From Brachybacterium halotolerans (GTDB lineage: Bacteria > Actinomycetota > Actinomycetes > Actinomycetales > Dermabacteraceae): 64,000 nucleotides of DNA. Shown piece after piece: positions 33,420-42,266 of the stretch. The translations under genes were made by a program, and so were the position numbers. Under the pieces are notes generated by a model. The model saw nothing but the letters and a program-made list of their open reading frames with translations, did no database searches and was not told where the DNA came from. The DNA lies in the NCBI RefSeq assembly GCF_016623465.1, contig NZ_JAEDAJ010000001.1:751963-815962 (forward strand), read 5' to 3'. Each line of letters begins with the position of its first letter. Within the stretch, counting starts at the first letter, position 1.

Positions 33420-33641
33420 ATGGACATCCGCATCGGCATCCAGCACGCGCCTCGCGAGCTCGTGATCGAGACCGAGGAGAGCGCCGAGTCGGTGCAGGCC
33501 GCTCTCGAGACCGCCCTGGGCGACGGCTCGATCGCGACTCTCAAGGACTCCAAGGGCGGCACCGTCCTGGTGCCGGGCGCGAAGATCGCCTACGCCGAGA
33601 TCTCCAGCCCCACGCAGAAGCGGGTCGGCTTCCTGGGCTGA
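33420..33641 (+). CDS. DUF3107 family protein
   Basis: A 73-residue protein found throughout actinobacteria (M. tuberculosis Rv3208A/TB9.4 type), with the family pattern MDIRIGIQHAPRELVIETEE and the C-terminal KVGFG-like end KRVGFLG. The function is unknown. GGGAAGGA precedes ATG 33420, and TAGACT at about 33377 could be a -10. A terminator-like hairpin follows. Confidence 0.9.
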   Translation: MDIRIGIQHAPRELVIETEESAESVQAALETALGDGSIATLKDSKGGTVLVPGAKIAYAEISSPTQKRVGFLG

Positions 33642-33665
33642 GTCCAGCGGCGACCGCGTCGAGCA

Positions 33666-33715
33666 GCACGGCCGACGGCAGCAGGGCGGAGAGCCCCTGT
33701 CGTCGGCCGTCGTGC
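33666..33715 (+). terminator. Terminator-like hairpin after the DUF3107 gene
   Basis: GCACGGCCGACG...AGGGC pairs with GCCCCT...CGTCGGCCGTCGTGC in an imperfect stem of about 18-20 bp, 25 nt downstream of the DUF3107 stop. No U-tract. Confidence 0.55.
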
Positions 33716-33752
33716 GTCCTGGCCCGCCCAGCCCGTCTCCGCCGTCGTCCCA

Positions 33753-33816
33753 CCCCGCCGTCGGCCGACCCCGCCGTCGGCCCGCCCCGTCGTCGGCCCG
33801 CCCCGTCGTCGCCCCC
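33753..33816. repeat. 16-bp tandem repeat, 4 copies, upstream of the DEAD-box helicase gene
   Basis: Units CCCCGCCGTCGGCCGA, CCCCGCCGTCGGCCCG, CCCCGTCGTCGGCCCG and CCCCGTCGTCGCCCCC lie head to tail just before a TACGAT hexamer (33844-33849) that may be the helicase promoter. Copy-number change could alter promoter spacing or folding. Confidence 0.8.
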
Positions 33817-33882
33817 TCCATCGGGCGACGGGGCGCACAACGCTACGATGGCAGTGCACCACTTTGATCAGAGAGATGAACT

Positions 33883-35763
33883 GTGCCCGAATCCACCCCG
33901 CACACCCCTGAGGCCACCGGCGCGATCGCGCCCGACACCCCGGCCTCCTCCATCGCCGTCGAGCAGAGCTCCGGCACCCCCGATCCCGAGGCGACGGCCG
34001 CTGCGGCCGCGCCCGCCGAGGACACCGCTCCGTCGCAGACCTTCGCCGATTTCGACGTCCGCGAGGACATCGTCGAGGCGCTGGCCGCGAAGGGGATCAC
34101 CCACCCGTTCCCGATCCAGGCCATGACCCTGCCGATCGCCCTCAAGGGGCGCGACATCATCGGCCAGGCGAAGACCGGTACCGGCAAGACCCTGGGCTTC
34201 GGCATCCCGATGCTCCAGAGCGTTGTCGCCCCCGGCGAGGACAACCCGCAGAGCCGACCCGTCGGCAAGCCGCAGGGCCTCGTCGTGCTGCCCACGCGCG
34301 AGCTCGCGGTCCAGGTCGCCTCCGACCTGCAGGCGGCCTCCGCCAAGCGTCCCGTGCGCCTGCTCACCATCTACGGCGGCCGCGCGTACGAGCCGCAGAT
34401 CGAGGCCCTGGACAAGGGCATCGAGATCGTCGTCGGCACCCCCGGTCGCCTCATCGACCTCATGCGACAGGGCCACCTGGACCTCTCGCAGGTCCGCACC
34501 GCGGTCCTCGACGAGGCCGACGAGATGCTGGACCTGGGCTTCCTCGAGGACATCGAGAAGATCCTCAAGGCCGTCCCGACGACGCGCCAGACGATGCTGT
34601 TCTCCGCAACGATGCCCGGTCCGATCATGGCCCTGGCCCGCCGCTTCATGAGCCGGCCCACGCACATCCGCGCCCACGACCCGGGTGACGCCTCGCGCAC
34701 CAAGGCCGACATCAAGCAGGTCATCTACCGCGCCCACCAGCTCGACAAGATCGAGGTGCTCGCGCGCATCCTGCAGGCCCGCGGACGCGGCCTGACGATC
34801 GTGTTCATGCGCACCAAGCGCCAGGCGGACAAGGTCGCCCACGACCTCATGGACCGCGGCTTCGCGGCCGCCCCGCTGCACGGCGACCTGGGCCAGGGCG
34901 CTCGCGAGCAGGCCCTGCGCGCCTTCCGCACCGGCAAGATCGACGTGCTCGTGGCGACCGACGTCGCCGCCCGCGGCATCGACGTCGAGGACGTCACGCA
35001 CGTCATCAACTGGAACTCCCCGGACGACGACAAGACCTACCTGCACCGCACCGGCCGCACCGGGCGCGCAGGCAAGAAGGGCACCGCCGTGACCTTCGTG
35101 GACTGGGAGGACCTCGCGCGCTGGGCGCTCATCGCCCGGCAGCTGGGCCTGGAGTCCACCGAGGCCGTCGAGACCTACTCGACCTCCGAGCACCTGTTCA
35201 CCGACCTCGACATCCCGACCGACGCGAAGGGCACCCTCCCCAAGGAGCGGCGAACCCGCGAGGGCCTGGACGCCGAGGAGATCGAGGACCTGGGCGGTCC
35301 CGAGTCGCGTCGCGAGGACTCCTCGCGCGGCGGCCGGGGGCGCGAGGGCGGCGGTCGCGGCGGTCGCGATGAGGGCCGACGCGGTGGTCGTGGCGAGGGC
35401 GGACGCGGAGAGGGCGGTCGCGGTGGACGCGGCGGTCGCTCCCGCGGCGACTCCGAGCGTCCGGCCCGTGCCGAGGGCTCCGGCGAGGGCTCGGACGCCG
35501 AGAAGCCGGCGCAGGACCGGCCGCGCCGCTCGCGCAGCCGCACCCGCACCCGTCGTGTGAACGGCGAGGTCGTCTCCGGCTCCGAGAACGGCGGCGCCTC
35601 CGGCGGCTCCGCGACCAGCGGTCCCGACAAGGGCGGCCGCGACGGCGAGGAGTCCTCGCGCCCGCGTCGTCGGCGCTCCCGCGGAGGCCGCGGTCGTCGC
35701 CAGGGCGACCAGGGCGAGCAGAGCAGCACGGGCGGGCGCTCCGAGTCCGGCCCGGAGTCCTGA
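33883..35763 (+). CDS. DEAD-box RNA helicase with RGG-type tail
   Basis: A 626-residue ATP-dependent RNA helicase. Motifs: FPIQ (Q), AKTGTGKT (I), PTRELAVQ (Ia), TPGRL (Ib), LDEADEMLD (II), SAT (III), ATDVAARGID (V) and HRTGRTGRAG (VI). The N-terminal 45 residues are disordered. The last 150 or so are Arg/Gly-rich (GGRGGRDEGRRGGRGEGG-like) and should bind RNA. Such helicases remodel RNA in ribosome assembly, decay and cold growth. The start is GTG 33883; its ribosome site (AGAGAG) is modest. Confidence 0.93.
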   Translation: MPESTPHTPEATGAIAPDTPASSIAVEQSSGTPDPEATAAAAAPAEDTAPSQTFADFDVREDIVEALAAKGITHPFPIQAMTLPIALKGRDIIGQAKTGTGKTLGFGIPMLQSVVAPGEDNPQSRPVGKPQGLVVLPTRELAVQVASDLQAASAKRPVRLLTIYGGRAYEPQIEALDKGIEIVVGTPGRLIDLMRQGHLDLSQVRTAVLDEADEMLDLGFLEDIEKILKAVPTTRQTMLFSATMPGPIMALARRFMSRPTHIRAHDPGDASRTKADIKQVIYRAHQLDKIEVLARILQARGRGLTIVFMRTKRQADKVAHDLMDRGFAAAPLHGDLGQGAREQALRAFRTGKIDVLVATDVAARGIDVEDVTHVINWNSPDDDKTYLHRTGRTGRAGKKGTAVTFVDWEDLARWALIARQLGLESTEAVETYSTSEHLFTDLDIPTDAKGTLPKERRTREGLDAEEIEDLGGPESRREDSSRGGRGREGGGRGGRDEGRRGGRGEGGRGEGGRGGRGGRSRGDSERPARAEGSGEGSDAEKPAQDRPRRSRSRTRTRRVNGEVVSGSENGGASGGSATSGPDKGGRDGEESSRPRRRRSRGGRGRRQGDQGEQSSTGGRSESGPES

Positions 35764-35773
35764 CCCGGCTCCG

Positions 35774-36763
35774 ATGACCTCCCCCGCCTGCCTGATCCTC
35801 GGCGGCACCGGCACTCTCGCCGCTGCCGCCGAGGATCTCGCACGTTCAGGGGTCGATGTCACCGTCACCTGCCGTCGTCCCGAGCTCGCCCCGCGGCACT
35901 GGACCGCGCTCGGCATCCGCGTGCTCGCCCTCGACCGGGACGACGCACCCGGGATCGACGCGCTCGTCGGGGACGGCGTCGACGGGATCGTCGACGGCCA
36001 GTGCTACACCCCGGACCATGCGGCCGCCCTCGCCCGCTGGTCGCGTGCGAGCGGAAGCACGATCATGCTGTCCTCCCGCGCCGTCTACGTCGATGCCGCC
36101 GGCCGTCACGCGAACTCCGAGGAGGCGCCGCAGTGGCCAGGTCCCACTCCGGAGACCACCGCGACGATGGAGCACCACGGCGAGCCGTACGCCTCGCGCC
36201 TGGGCTACGGGGCGAACAAGGCGCAGGCCGAGCGGGTCCTCGCCGCGGACGGGGAGCGCGTGAGCGTGCTGCGGGCGGCCCGCATCCACGGCCCCTCGAC
36301 CCGCCGCGTGCGCGAGTGGCCGCTGGTGCGCTCCGTGCTCGAGGGCGCGCGGGAGATCGCCGTCGCGCGGGCCGATGAGATCGGCACCCTCACCTCCACC
36401 GCGTCCCTCGCGCAGGCCCTCGCCGCGTGCCTGCGCCGGCCCGGTTCCCGCGTCGTGAACGTCGGCGACGCGCCCGCGGTGACGAACCTCCAGGCGGCCC
36501 GGATCCTCACCGGCGCACTCCGGGACGGCGGCACGACCGCGACCGGTCTCGCGGTGCGCCCTGCCGCACCCGGCGAGGCGGGCGCGCTCCCGGGGGCCTG
36601 GGCCACCGGGCAGGAGCTCGACCTCAGCACCCTGCGCGAGCTCGTCGGCCCTCCCCCGGAGCCTGCGGCGACGCTCGCGCGGACGGCCCGGTGGGTGCGA
36701 TCGATCGCCCGACGCGGGGCCGACGGCGCCTGGGAGCTGCCCGACCAGTTCGACGGAGGCTGA
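35774..36763 (+). CDS. NAD-dependent epimerase/reductase-like protein (extended SDR)
   Basis: A 329-residue protein with an N-terminal dinucleotide-binding motif (LILGGTGTLAAAAEDLARSG) and a GYGANKAQAE segment containing the Tyr-x3-Lys of SDR enzymes (about residue 140). It resembles sugar-nucleotide or isoflavone-reductase-like epimerases; the substrate is unknown. It starts 10 bp after the helicase stop and is probably co-transcribed. Element B1 follows its stop. Confidence 0.78.
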   Translation: MTSPACLILGGTGTLAAAAEDLARSGVDVTVTCRRPELAPRHWTALGIRVLALDRDDAPGIDALVGDGVDGIVDGQCYTPDHAAALARWSRASGSTIMLSSRAVYVDAAGRHANSEEAPQWPGPTPETTATMEHHGEPYASRLGYGANKAQAERVLAADGERVSVLRAARIHGPSTRRVREWPLVRSVLEGAREIAVARADEIGTLTSTASLAQALAACLRRPGSRVVNVGDAPAVTNLQAARILTGALRDGGTTATGLAVRPAAPGEAGALPGAWATGQELDLSTLRELVGPPPEPAATLARTARWVRSIARRGADGAWELPDQFDGG

Positions 36764-36807
36764 CCCCTCGGGCGGCGGCCCCGGGCGGCCCTGTCGGGAC
36801 GTCGAAC

Positions 36808-36853
36808 GGTGCGAAGTCGTTGCCAAGAGCGCTCTTGGCAACCGTTTCGCACC
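36808..36853. repeat. Palindromic element B1 (46 bp)
   Basis: Two 23-nt arms around the centre GAGC|GCTC match at 20 of 23 positions. It lies between the convergent epimerase and marC genes, 44 nt after the first stop. It shares an unbroken 34-nt stretch, beginning GTTGCCAAGAGC, with the element at 44846-44899. The left arm has three mismatches (GTC in place of ACG). Confidence 0.85.
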
Positions 36854-36906
36854 TCTCACGCCTCGGCGGGGCCCGGGGCGACGACGAGGCGATGGGACCC
36901 CGCGCG

Positions 36907-37539
36907 TCAGGACGCGGCGATCACGCCCCAGGTCTGCAGGAACGAATGCACGGAGTCGAAGAGCATCTGCACGCTGATCGCGGCGAGCAGCACGCCGGAG
37001 ATCCGGGTGACCAGGGTGACGCCGCCGTCGCCCAGGATCTTCGCGATGACGTCGGCGAAGCGCATGAACACGTACAGCACGACCGCCATCACCACGAGCG
37101 CGATGACCAGCGCGTTCACCCGCGCGAGCTCGCCGTGGGACTGGTCGACGAACAGCATCATCGCCACGATCGCGCCGGGACCGCCCAGCAGCGGGGTGCC
37201 CAGCGGCACCAGGGCCACGTTCACTCCGCTGCTCTGGGCGAGCTCGCCCTCCTTGCCCATCAGCAGCTGCAGGGAGATGAGCAGCAGGAGCAGACCGCCG
37301 GAGAACTGCAGCGCCGGCAGCGAGATGTGCATGTAGGCGAGGATGAAGCGGCCGAACACGGCGAAGGACGCGATGATGAGGATCGCGACGCCCACGGCGA
37401 CCATCGCCGCGCGCGAGCGCTGCTTCGATGTCATCGTGCGCGTGAGCGAGAGGAAGATCGGGACCGTCCCCGGCGGGTCGACGATCACGAACAGCGTGAC
37501 GAACACTCCCGCGAGGAAGCGCAGATCGACCACGTTCAC
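36907..37539 (-). CDS. MarC-family integral membrane protein
   Basis: A 210-residue protein with six predicted helices and the MarC signature FVIVDPPGTVPIFLSLT (about 17-33) and GTPLLGGPGAI. The family was once linked to multiple antibiotic resistance but its function is unproven. The start is GTG 37539, which overlaps the PHP-gene stop by 4 bp (GTGA), with GAGGTCCTCC upstream. It is therefore translationally coupled to the PHP phosphoesterase. Confidence 0.85.
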   Translation of the reverse strand: MNVVDLRFLAGVFVTLFVIVDPPGTVPIFLSLTRTMTSKQRSRAAMVAVGVAILIIASFAVFGRFILAYMHISLPALQFSGGLLLLLISLQLLMGKEGELAQSSGVNVALVPLGTPLLGGPGAIVAMMLFVDQSHGELARVNALVIALVVMAVVLYVFMRFADVIAKILGDGGVTLVTRISGVLLAAISVQMLFDSVHSFLQTWGVIAAS

Positions 37540-38423
37540 GGGAGGAGGACCTCGGTTCTGCTCGTGGCGCGCTCGATCAGAGCGGCCAGCACGGACGGAC
37601 GGGTGAGGTTCTCGCCCAGCCGGTTCGGTTTGCCCGCGCCATGGTAGTCGCTGCCCCCGGTGACCAGGAGCTCGTGGGATCGGGCGAAGGCGCGCAGTCT
37701 CGCCCGCGAGACATCATCGTGCTCACGGTGGTCGACCTCGATGCCGGCCAGTCCCGCGGCGACCATCTCCTCGAGGAGGTCGTCGGGGATGGTGCTGCCG
37801 CGGGTGAGCGCGCCGGGGTGGGCGACCACGGCGACGCCGCCCGCCGCGACGATCGCACGCACCGCCTGCGCGGGCTCGGGCGCCCAGTAGCGCACGTAGT
37901 ACGGGCTCGAGGAGCTCAGCAGATCACCGAAGGCCTCCGTGCGGTCCGCGACGACTCCGCGGGCCACGAGGGCGTCGGCGATGTGGGGGCGTCCGACGGT
38001 CGTGCTCTCACCCGCGACCTGCGCTTCGACGTCCTCCCAGCGGATGGGGTGATCGGCGGCGAGGCGCTCGACCATGCGACGGGCGCGCGTGCCGCGGGAC
38101 TCGCGGGCGTGCTCCATGTGGGAGTGCAGCACGGTGCTCGACGACGGGTCGGGCAGGAGCGCGAGCACGTGCACCGAGAGGTCCTCGCACTCCGTGGAGA
38201 CCTCGATGCCGGGGATCACCGCGACGCCGTGGCGGCGGGATGCCTCGGCGGCCTCGTCCCAGCCCGCGGTGGTGTCGTGATCGGTGAGCGCGACGACGTC
38301 CAGGCCCTCCTCGGCGGCATGGCGCACGAGCGCGTCGACGTCGTCGGTGCCGTCGGAGCACCGGGTGTGCGCGTGCAGATCGATGCGGGACTCGTCGGCG
38401 AGCCCCGGGGGCAGGTGGGCCAT
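37536..38423 (-). CDS. PHP-domain phosphoesterase (TrpH/YciV-like)
   Basis: A 295-residue metal-dependent phosphoesterase. Metal ligands typical of PHP domains are visible: DLHAHTRCSDG (about 14-24), ALTDHDTTAGW, IPGIEVST, VAHPGAL and GGSDYHGAGKPN. Homologues degrade short oligoribonucleotides or 3',5'-bisphosphonucleotides. ATG 38423 is 6 nt after CAGGAT, a leaderless-type signal; the longer frame to 38489 lacks support. It forms an operon with marC. Confidence 0.87.
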   Translation of the reverse strand: MAHLPPGLADESRIDLHAHTRCSDGTDDVDALVRHAAEEGLDVVALTDHDTTAGWDEAAEASRRHGVAVIPGIEVSTECEDLSVHVLALLPDPSSSTVLHSHMEHARESRGTRARRMVERLAADHPIRWEDVEAQVAGESTTVGRPHIADALVARGVVADRTEAFGDLLSSSSPYYVRYWAPEPAQAVRAIVAAGGVAVVAHPGALTRGSTIPDDLLEEMVAAGLAGIEVDHREHDDVSRARLRAFARSHELLVTGGSDYHGAGKPNRLGENLTRPSVLAALIERATSRTEVLLP

Positions 38424-38581
38424 GCGCCCATCCTGCCAGCCCTGCGCCCGTGCGACCCCGCGCCCGTGCTGTCCCGTGCGTGCGGGCACGGCCCGTGCCC
38501 GTACGGCCCCGAGCCGGTGACGAGACAGGATGCGCAGGCCGCGCGCCGACCCCGGCGCGCACCGCGTGAGACGATGCGAGG

Positions 38582-40183
38582 GTGATGACCCAGAACAACG
38601 ACGTGCCCCGTCCCACCACCCGCGAGACCCCCGCTCCGGCGGCCCAGGAGGCCCCGGCCGACGGCCCCGGCCCGAGCGCCGAGGAGCTCGCCTCCCGCGG
38701 CGACTCGCGCTCCGAGCGCCCCACCAACGAGGCCTTCCGCGCGTTCATCGCGGCCGATTGGGACGAGACCGTCCCGGCGGCCGAGCGCCGTGAAGTCGCG
38801 GACTTCACCCCCGCGCGCCGCGACGCCCTGATCGGCGAGATGCCCGCGACGCGCATGGCGCTGCCCGCGGGAGTGTTCAAGGTGCGTGCGAACGACACCG
38901 ACTACCCGTTCCGCCCGGACACCGGCTTCGTCTACTTCAGCGGCCTGGGCACGGACGAGGAGCCCGACAGCGTGCTCGTCGTCGAGCCCGACCCCGACGC
39001 CGCGGAGGGCGAGCCCGCGTCCCGCGCGACCTACTTCTTCCGCCCGCGCGCCGGCTTCGACTCCACCGAGTTCTACGCCGACGCCCGCTACGGCGAGCTG
39101 TGGGTCGGGCGCCGTCCCACCCTCGAGGAGACCGCGGCGCGCATCGGGATCGAGTGCCGCCACATCGACGAGCTGCGCGACGCGCTCGCCAAGGACGTCG
39201 GCCCGCAGCTCTCGCTCGCGATCGTCCCGGGGGTCGACGCCGGCGTGCAGGGGATGGTCGAGGAGATCCGCTCCCAGAACGGCCTGCCGGACGGCGAGGA
39301 GCAGAGGCGCGAGTTCGATCGTCTGCAGGAGGCCGCGAGCGAGCAGCGCCTGGTCAAGGACGACTTCGAGGTCTCGCAGATGCGCGAGGCCGTGAAGGCC
39401 ACCATCGCCGGCTTCGAGGACGTCGTGGCGGCGCTCCCCCAGGCCGTCGGGCACCGCCGCGGCGAGCGCGTGATCGAGGGCGTCTTCGGCGCCTCCGCGC
39501 GCGCCGAGGGCAACGGCGTCGGCTACGACACCATCGCCGCGGCCGGCAACCACGCCTGCACCCTGCACTGGGTGCGCAACGACGGCACGGTGAGCGAGGG
39601 CGAGCTCGTGCTCATCGACGCCGGCGTCGAGGTGGATTCCCTGTACACCGCGGACCTCACCCGCACCCTGCCGGTGTCCGGCACCTACTCGCCCGCCCAG
39701 CGCAGGGTCTACGAAGCGGTCCTCGAGGCGGCCGACGCGGCCTTCGCCGCGGCCCGCCCCGGCATCCGCTTCCGCGATCTGCACACGACGGCGATGCAGG
39801 TCATCGCCCGCCACCTCGAGGAGTGGGGCATGCTCCCCGGCACGGCCGAGGAGTCCCTCGCCCCCGAGGGCCAGTTCCACCGCCGCTGGATGGTGCACGG
39901 CACGAGCCACCACCTGGGGCTCGACGTGCACGACTGCGCGCAGGCCCGCCGCGAGATGTACATGGACGCCGAGCTCGTGCCCGGCATGGTGTTCACGATC
40001 GAGCCGGGGCTGTACTTCCAGGAGAACGATCTCAAGGTCCCCGAGGAGCTGCGCGGCATCGGCGTGCGGATCGAGGACGACGTGCTCGTGACCGAGGACG
40101 GCGTCGAGAACCTCTCGGCCGCGCTGCCCCGTCGGCCCGACGAGATCGAGGCGTGGATGGCATCACTCACCCCGGGCCGCTGA
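38582..40183 (+). CDS. Xaa-Pro aminopeptidase (aminopeptidase P, M24B)
   Basis: A 533-residue di-manganese peptidase that removes an N-terminal residue preceding proline. It has an N-terminal AMP_N domain and a pita-bread catalytic domain with metal ligands in IDAGVEVDSLYTADLTRTLP (two Asp), HGTSHHLGLDVHD (His), FTIEPGLYF (Glu) and VRIEDDVLVT (Glu). The first 40 residues are a Pro/Ala-rich disordered segment. The GTG start at 38582 follows GACGAT by 6 nt, a leaderless arrangement. Confidence 0.92.
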   Translation: MMTQNNDVPRPTTRETPAPAAQEAPADGPGPSAEELASRGDSRSERPTNEAFRAFIAADWDETVPAAERREVADFTPARRDALIGEMPATRMALPAGVFKVRANDTDYPFRPDTGFVYFSGLGTDEEPDSVLVVEPDPDAAEGEPASRATYFFRPRAGFDSTEFYADARYGELWVGRRPTLEETAARIGIECRHIDELRDALAKDVGPQLSLAIVPGVDAGVQGMVEEIRSQNGLPDGEEQRREFDRLQEAASEQRLVKDDFEVSQMREAVKATIAGFEDVVAALPQAVGHRRGERVIEGVFGASARAEGNGVGYDTIAAAGNHACTLHWVRNDGTVSEGELVLIDAGVEVDSLYTADLTRTLPVSGTYSPAQRRVYEAVLEAADAAFAAARPGIRFRDLHTTAMQVIARHLEEWGMLPGTAEESLAPEGQFHRRWMVHGTSHHLGLDVHDCAQARREMYMDAELVPGMVFTIEPGLYFQENDLKVPEELRGIGVRIEDDVLVTEDGVENLSAALPRRPDEIEAWMASLTPGR

Positions 40184-40209
40184 CCGGGCAGGGCACTACC
40201 CTGAGGGAC

Positions 40210-41550
40210 GTGACCTCTCCGCAGCCCCGCTTCTACGCCGCACGCCTGGCGGGCACCGCCGTCTTCGACCCGATCGGCGAGTCCGTCGGGAAGATCAGGG
40301 ACGTCGTCGTGCTCCCCCAGGCGCGCGGCGCCGCCCGCGCCGTCGGCTTCGTGGTCGAGGTGCCGGGCAAGCGGCGCGTGTTCCTGCCGGTCACCCGGGT
40401 CACGTCGATCATGCCGGGGCAGGTGATCTCCTCGGGCGTGCTGAACCTGCGGCGCTTCGAGAAGCGCAGCGGCGAGCAGCTCGTCATCGGCGATCTGCTC
40501 GAGCGCACCGTGTCGCTGCTGGACGGCTCGGGCCGGGCGACCGTGCAGGACGTCGGCCTCGAGCAGAACCGGCAGCACGACTGGGTGGTCGCGAAGCTCT
40601 ACCTGCGCCGTCTGAAGACGGGCTCGGGGCTCTCGAAGCTGGTCAGCCGCGGGGAGACCCTCACGGTCGATCAGAGCGCGGTCAAGGGCCTGTTCGGCAG
40701 CGACACCGAGCAGTCGGCCGCGCTGCTGCTGGCCTCCTACCAGGACCTCAAGCCCGCGGACCTCGCGGACATCGTCCAGGAGCTGGATGCCAAGCGGCGC
40801 ATCGAGCTGGCCGCGGAGCTCGCCGACGACCGTCTGGCCGACGTCCTCGAGGAGCTGCCCGAGGACACGCGCGTCGAGGTGCTCACCGGTCTGGAGTCGT
40901 CCCGCGCGGCCGACGTGCTCGACGAGATGGACCCCGACGACGCCGCGGACCTCGTCCAGGAGCTCCCGGACCAGGTCGCCGAGACGCTGCTGGGGCTCAT
41001 GGAGCCCGAGGAGGCCGAGGACGTGCGCCGCCTGCTCGCCTACGACGAGTACACCGCGGGCGGCATGATGACCACGGAGCCGCTGATCACGGCCCCGGAG
41101 ACGCCCGTCGCGCACTGCCTGGCGATGATCAGCCGGGAGGAGCTCTCCCCCGCGCTCGCCTCGACCGTCCACGTGTGCCGCTCGCCGCTCGAGACGCCGA
41201 CGGGCAAGCTGCTGGGCATCGTCCACTTCCAGCACCTGCTGCGGGAGCGGCCCGACCGGCCCGTCGGCGAGATCCTCGACGCCGACCGCCACACGGTCGA
41301 GCCGCAGGTCCCGCTCTCGGGCGTGACGCGAGAGATGGCGACCTACAACCTGGTCTCGATCCCCGTGGTCGACGACGAGGGGCGCCTGCTGGGCGCGGTC
41401 ACAGTCGACGACGTGCTCGACCACGTGCTGCCCGATGACTGGCGAGAACAGGACGAGCCCCCGGTGACCACGGGTCAGATCGATCTCTCGGAGATCGCCC
41501 GCAGCATCCAGAGCGACAGCACGACCACCGACGACTCGCGGAAGGGGTGA
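40210..41550 (+). CDS. Soluble PRC-barrel/MgtE-N/CBS-domain protein
   Basis: A 446-residue protein with an N-terminal PRC-barrel-like region (about 1-150), a MgtE N-terminal superhelix (repeats such as LADVLEELPEDTRVEVL, about 180-280) and two CBS domains (to about 405). It resembles the cytosolic sensor half of the MgtE magnesium channel but has no membrane domain. Its partner may be the adjacent DUF1003 membrane protein; that is inference from the conserved pairing. GTG 40210 follows TACCCT by 7 nt. Confidence 0.87.
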   Translation: MTSPQPRFYAARLAGTAVFDPIGESVGKIRDVVVLPQARGAARAVGFVVEVPGKRRVFLPVTRVTSIMPGQVISSGVLNLRRFEKRSGEQLVIGDLLERTVSLLDGSGRATVQDVGLEQNRQHDWVVAKLYLRRLKTGSGLSKLVSRGETLTVDQSAVKGLFGSDTEQSAALLLASYQDLKPADLADIVQELDAKRRIELAAELADDRLADVLEELPEDTRVEVLTGLESSRAADVLDEMDPDDAADLVQELPDQVAETLLGLMEPEEAEDVRRLLAYDEYTAGGMMTTEPLITAPETPVAHCLAMISREELSPALASTVHVCRSPLETPTGKLLGIVHFQHLLRERPDRPVGEILDADRHTVEPQVPLSGVTREMATYNLVSIPVVDDEGRLLGAVTVDDVLDHVLPDDWREQDEPPVTTGQIDLSEIARSIQSDSTTTDDSRKG

Positions 41551-41555
41551 GAGAG

Positions 41556-42266
41556 ATGGCAGACCGCACGCCGAACCTGGATGATCCGGAGCCCCTGCGC
41601 CGACGCGTCCGCAACCCGCTCTCCGGCGACACCTTCGGCCGCGGCGCCGAGGGCTTCGCCCGCTTCATGGGCACCCCGGCCTTCCTGGTCGGGATGACGC
41701 TGTTCTGCGCCGTCTGGCTGGCCTGGAACTCGATCATGCCCGAGAGCGCCCAGTTCGATCCCCGCAGCCTGAACTTCACGCTGCTGACCCTGATCCTCTC
41801 GCTGCAGGCCTCCTACGCGGCCCCGCTGCTGCTGCTCGCGCAGAACCGCCAGGACGACCGCGACCGCGTGCAGGCCGAGCAGGACCGCCAGTCCAACGAC
41901 CGCAACCACGCGACCACGGACTTCATCACGCGCGAGATCGCCTCCCTGCGCATCGCCCTGAACGACGTCGCCACCCGCGACTTCGTGCGCGGGGAGCTGC
42001 GCGACCTCCTCGAGGACCTCGAGAAGGAGCGCGAGGAGGACGAGCCCGCCGGGTCGGCCGAGAGCGGTCGTGCGTCCGCGGTCTCCGGGACCTCGGGAGC
42101 CTCGGGTGCCTCGGGCTCGGGTGGCTCGGGTTCGGGCTCGGGCGCGGGACCCGCTGTTCTCGTCGCGGAGGCGCAGCCGCAGGCCGTCGGCATCGATCGC
42201 GAGGAGCTGCGGGCGATGCTGCGCAGCGAGGTGCGCTCGGCACTCGCGGAGCGCGGGACACCATGA
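41556..42266 (+). CDS. DUF1003 membrane protein
   Basis: A 236-residue protein with two membrane helices (FLVGMTLFCAVWLAW and FTLLTLILSLQASYAAPLLL), then the family signature AQNRQDDRDR and a charged cytoplasmic region predicted to be helical or coiled coil. A Gly/Ser-rich linker and a second helix end the protein. ATG 41556 with GGAAGG upstream is preferred over the GTG at 41547 overlapping the previous stop. The function is unknown. It overlaps mrp by 4 bp (ATGA). Confidence 0.85.
   Translation: MADRTPNLDDPEPLRRRVRNPLSGDTFGRGAEGFARFMGTPAFLVGMTLFCAVWLAWNSIMPESAQFDPRSLNFTLLTLILSLQASYAAPLLLLAQNRQDDRDRVQAEQDRQSNDRNHATTDFITREIASLRIALNDVATRDFVRGELRDLLEDLEKEREEDEPAGSAESGRASAVSGTSGASGASGSGGSGSGSGAGPAVLVAEAQPQAVGIDREELRAMLRSEVRSALAERGTP

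Noticed and set aside
41547..41555. GTG 41547 as start of the DUF1003 gene
   Set aside because: The ribosome site would be too close; ATG 41556 has correct spacing.
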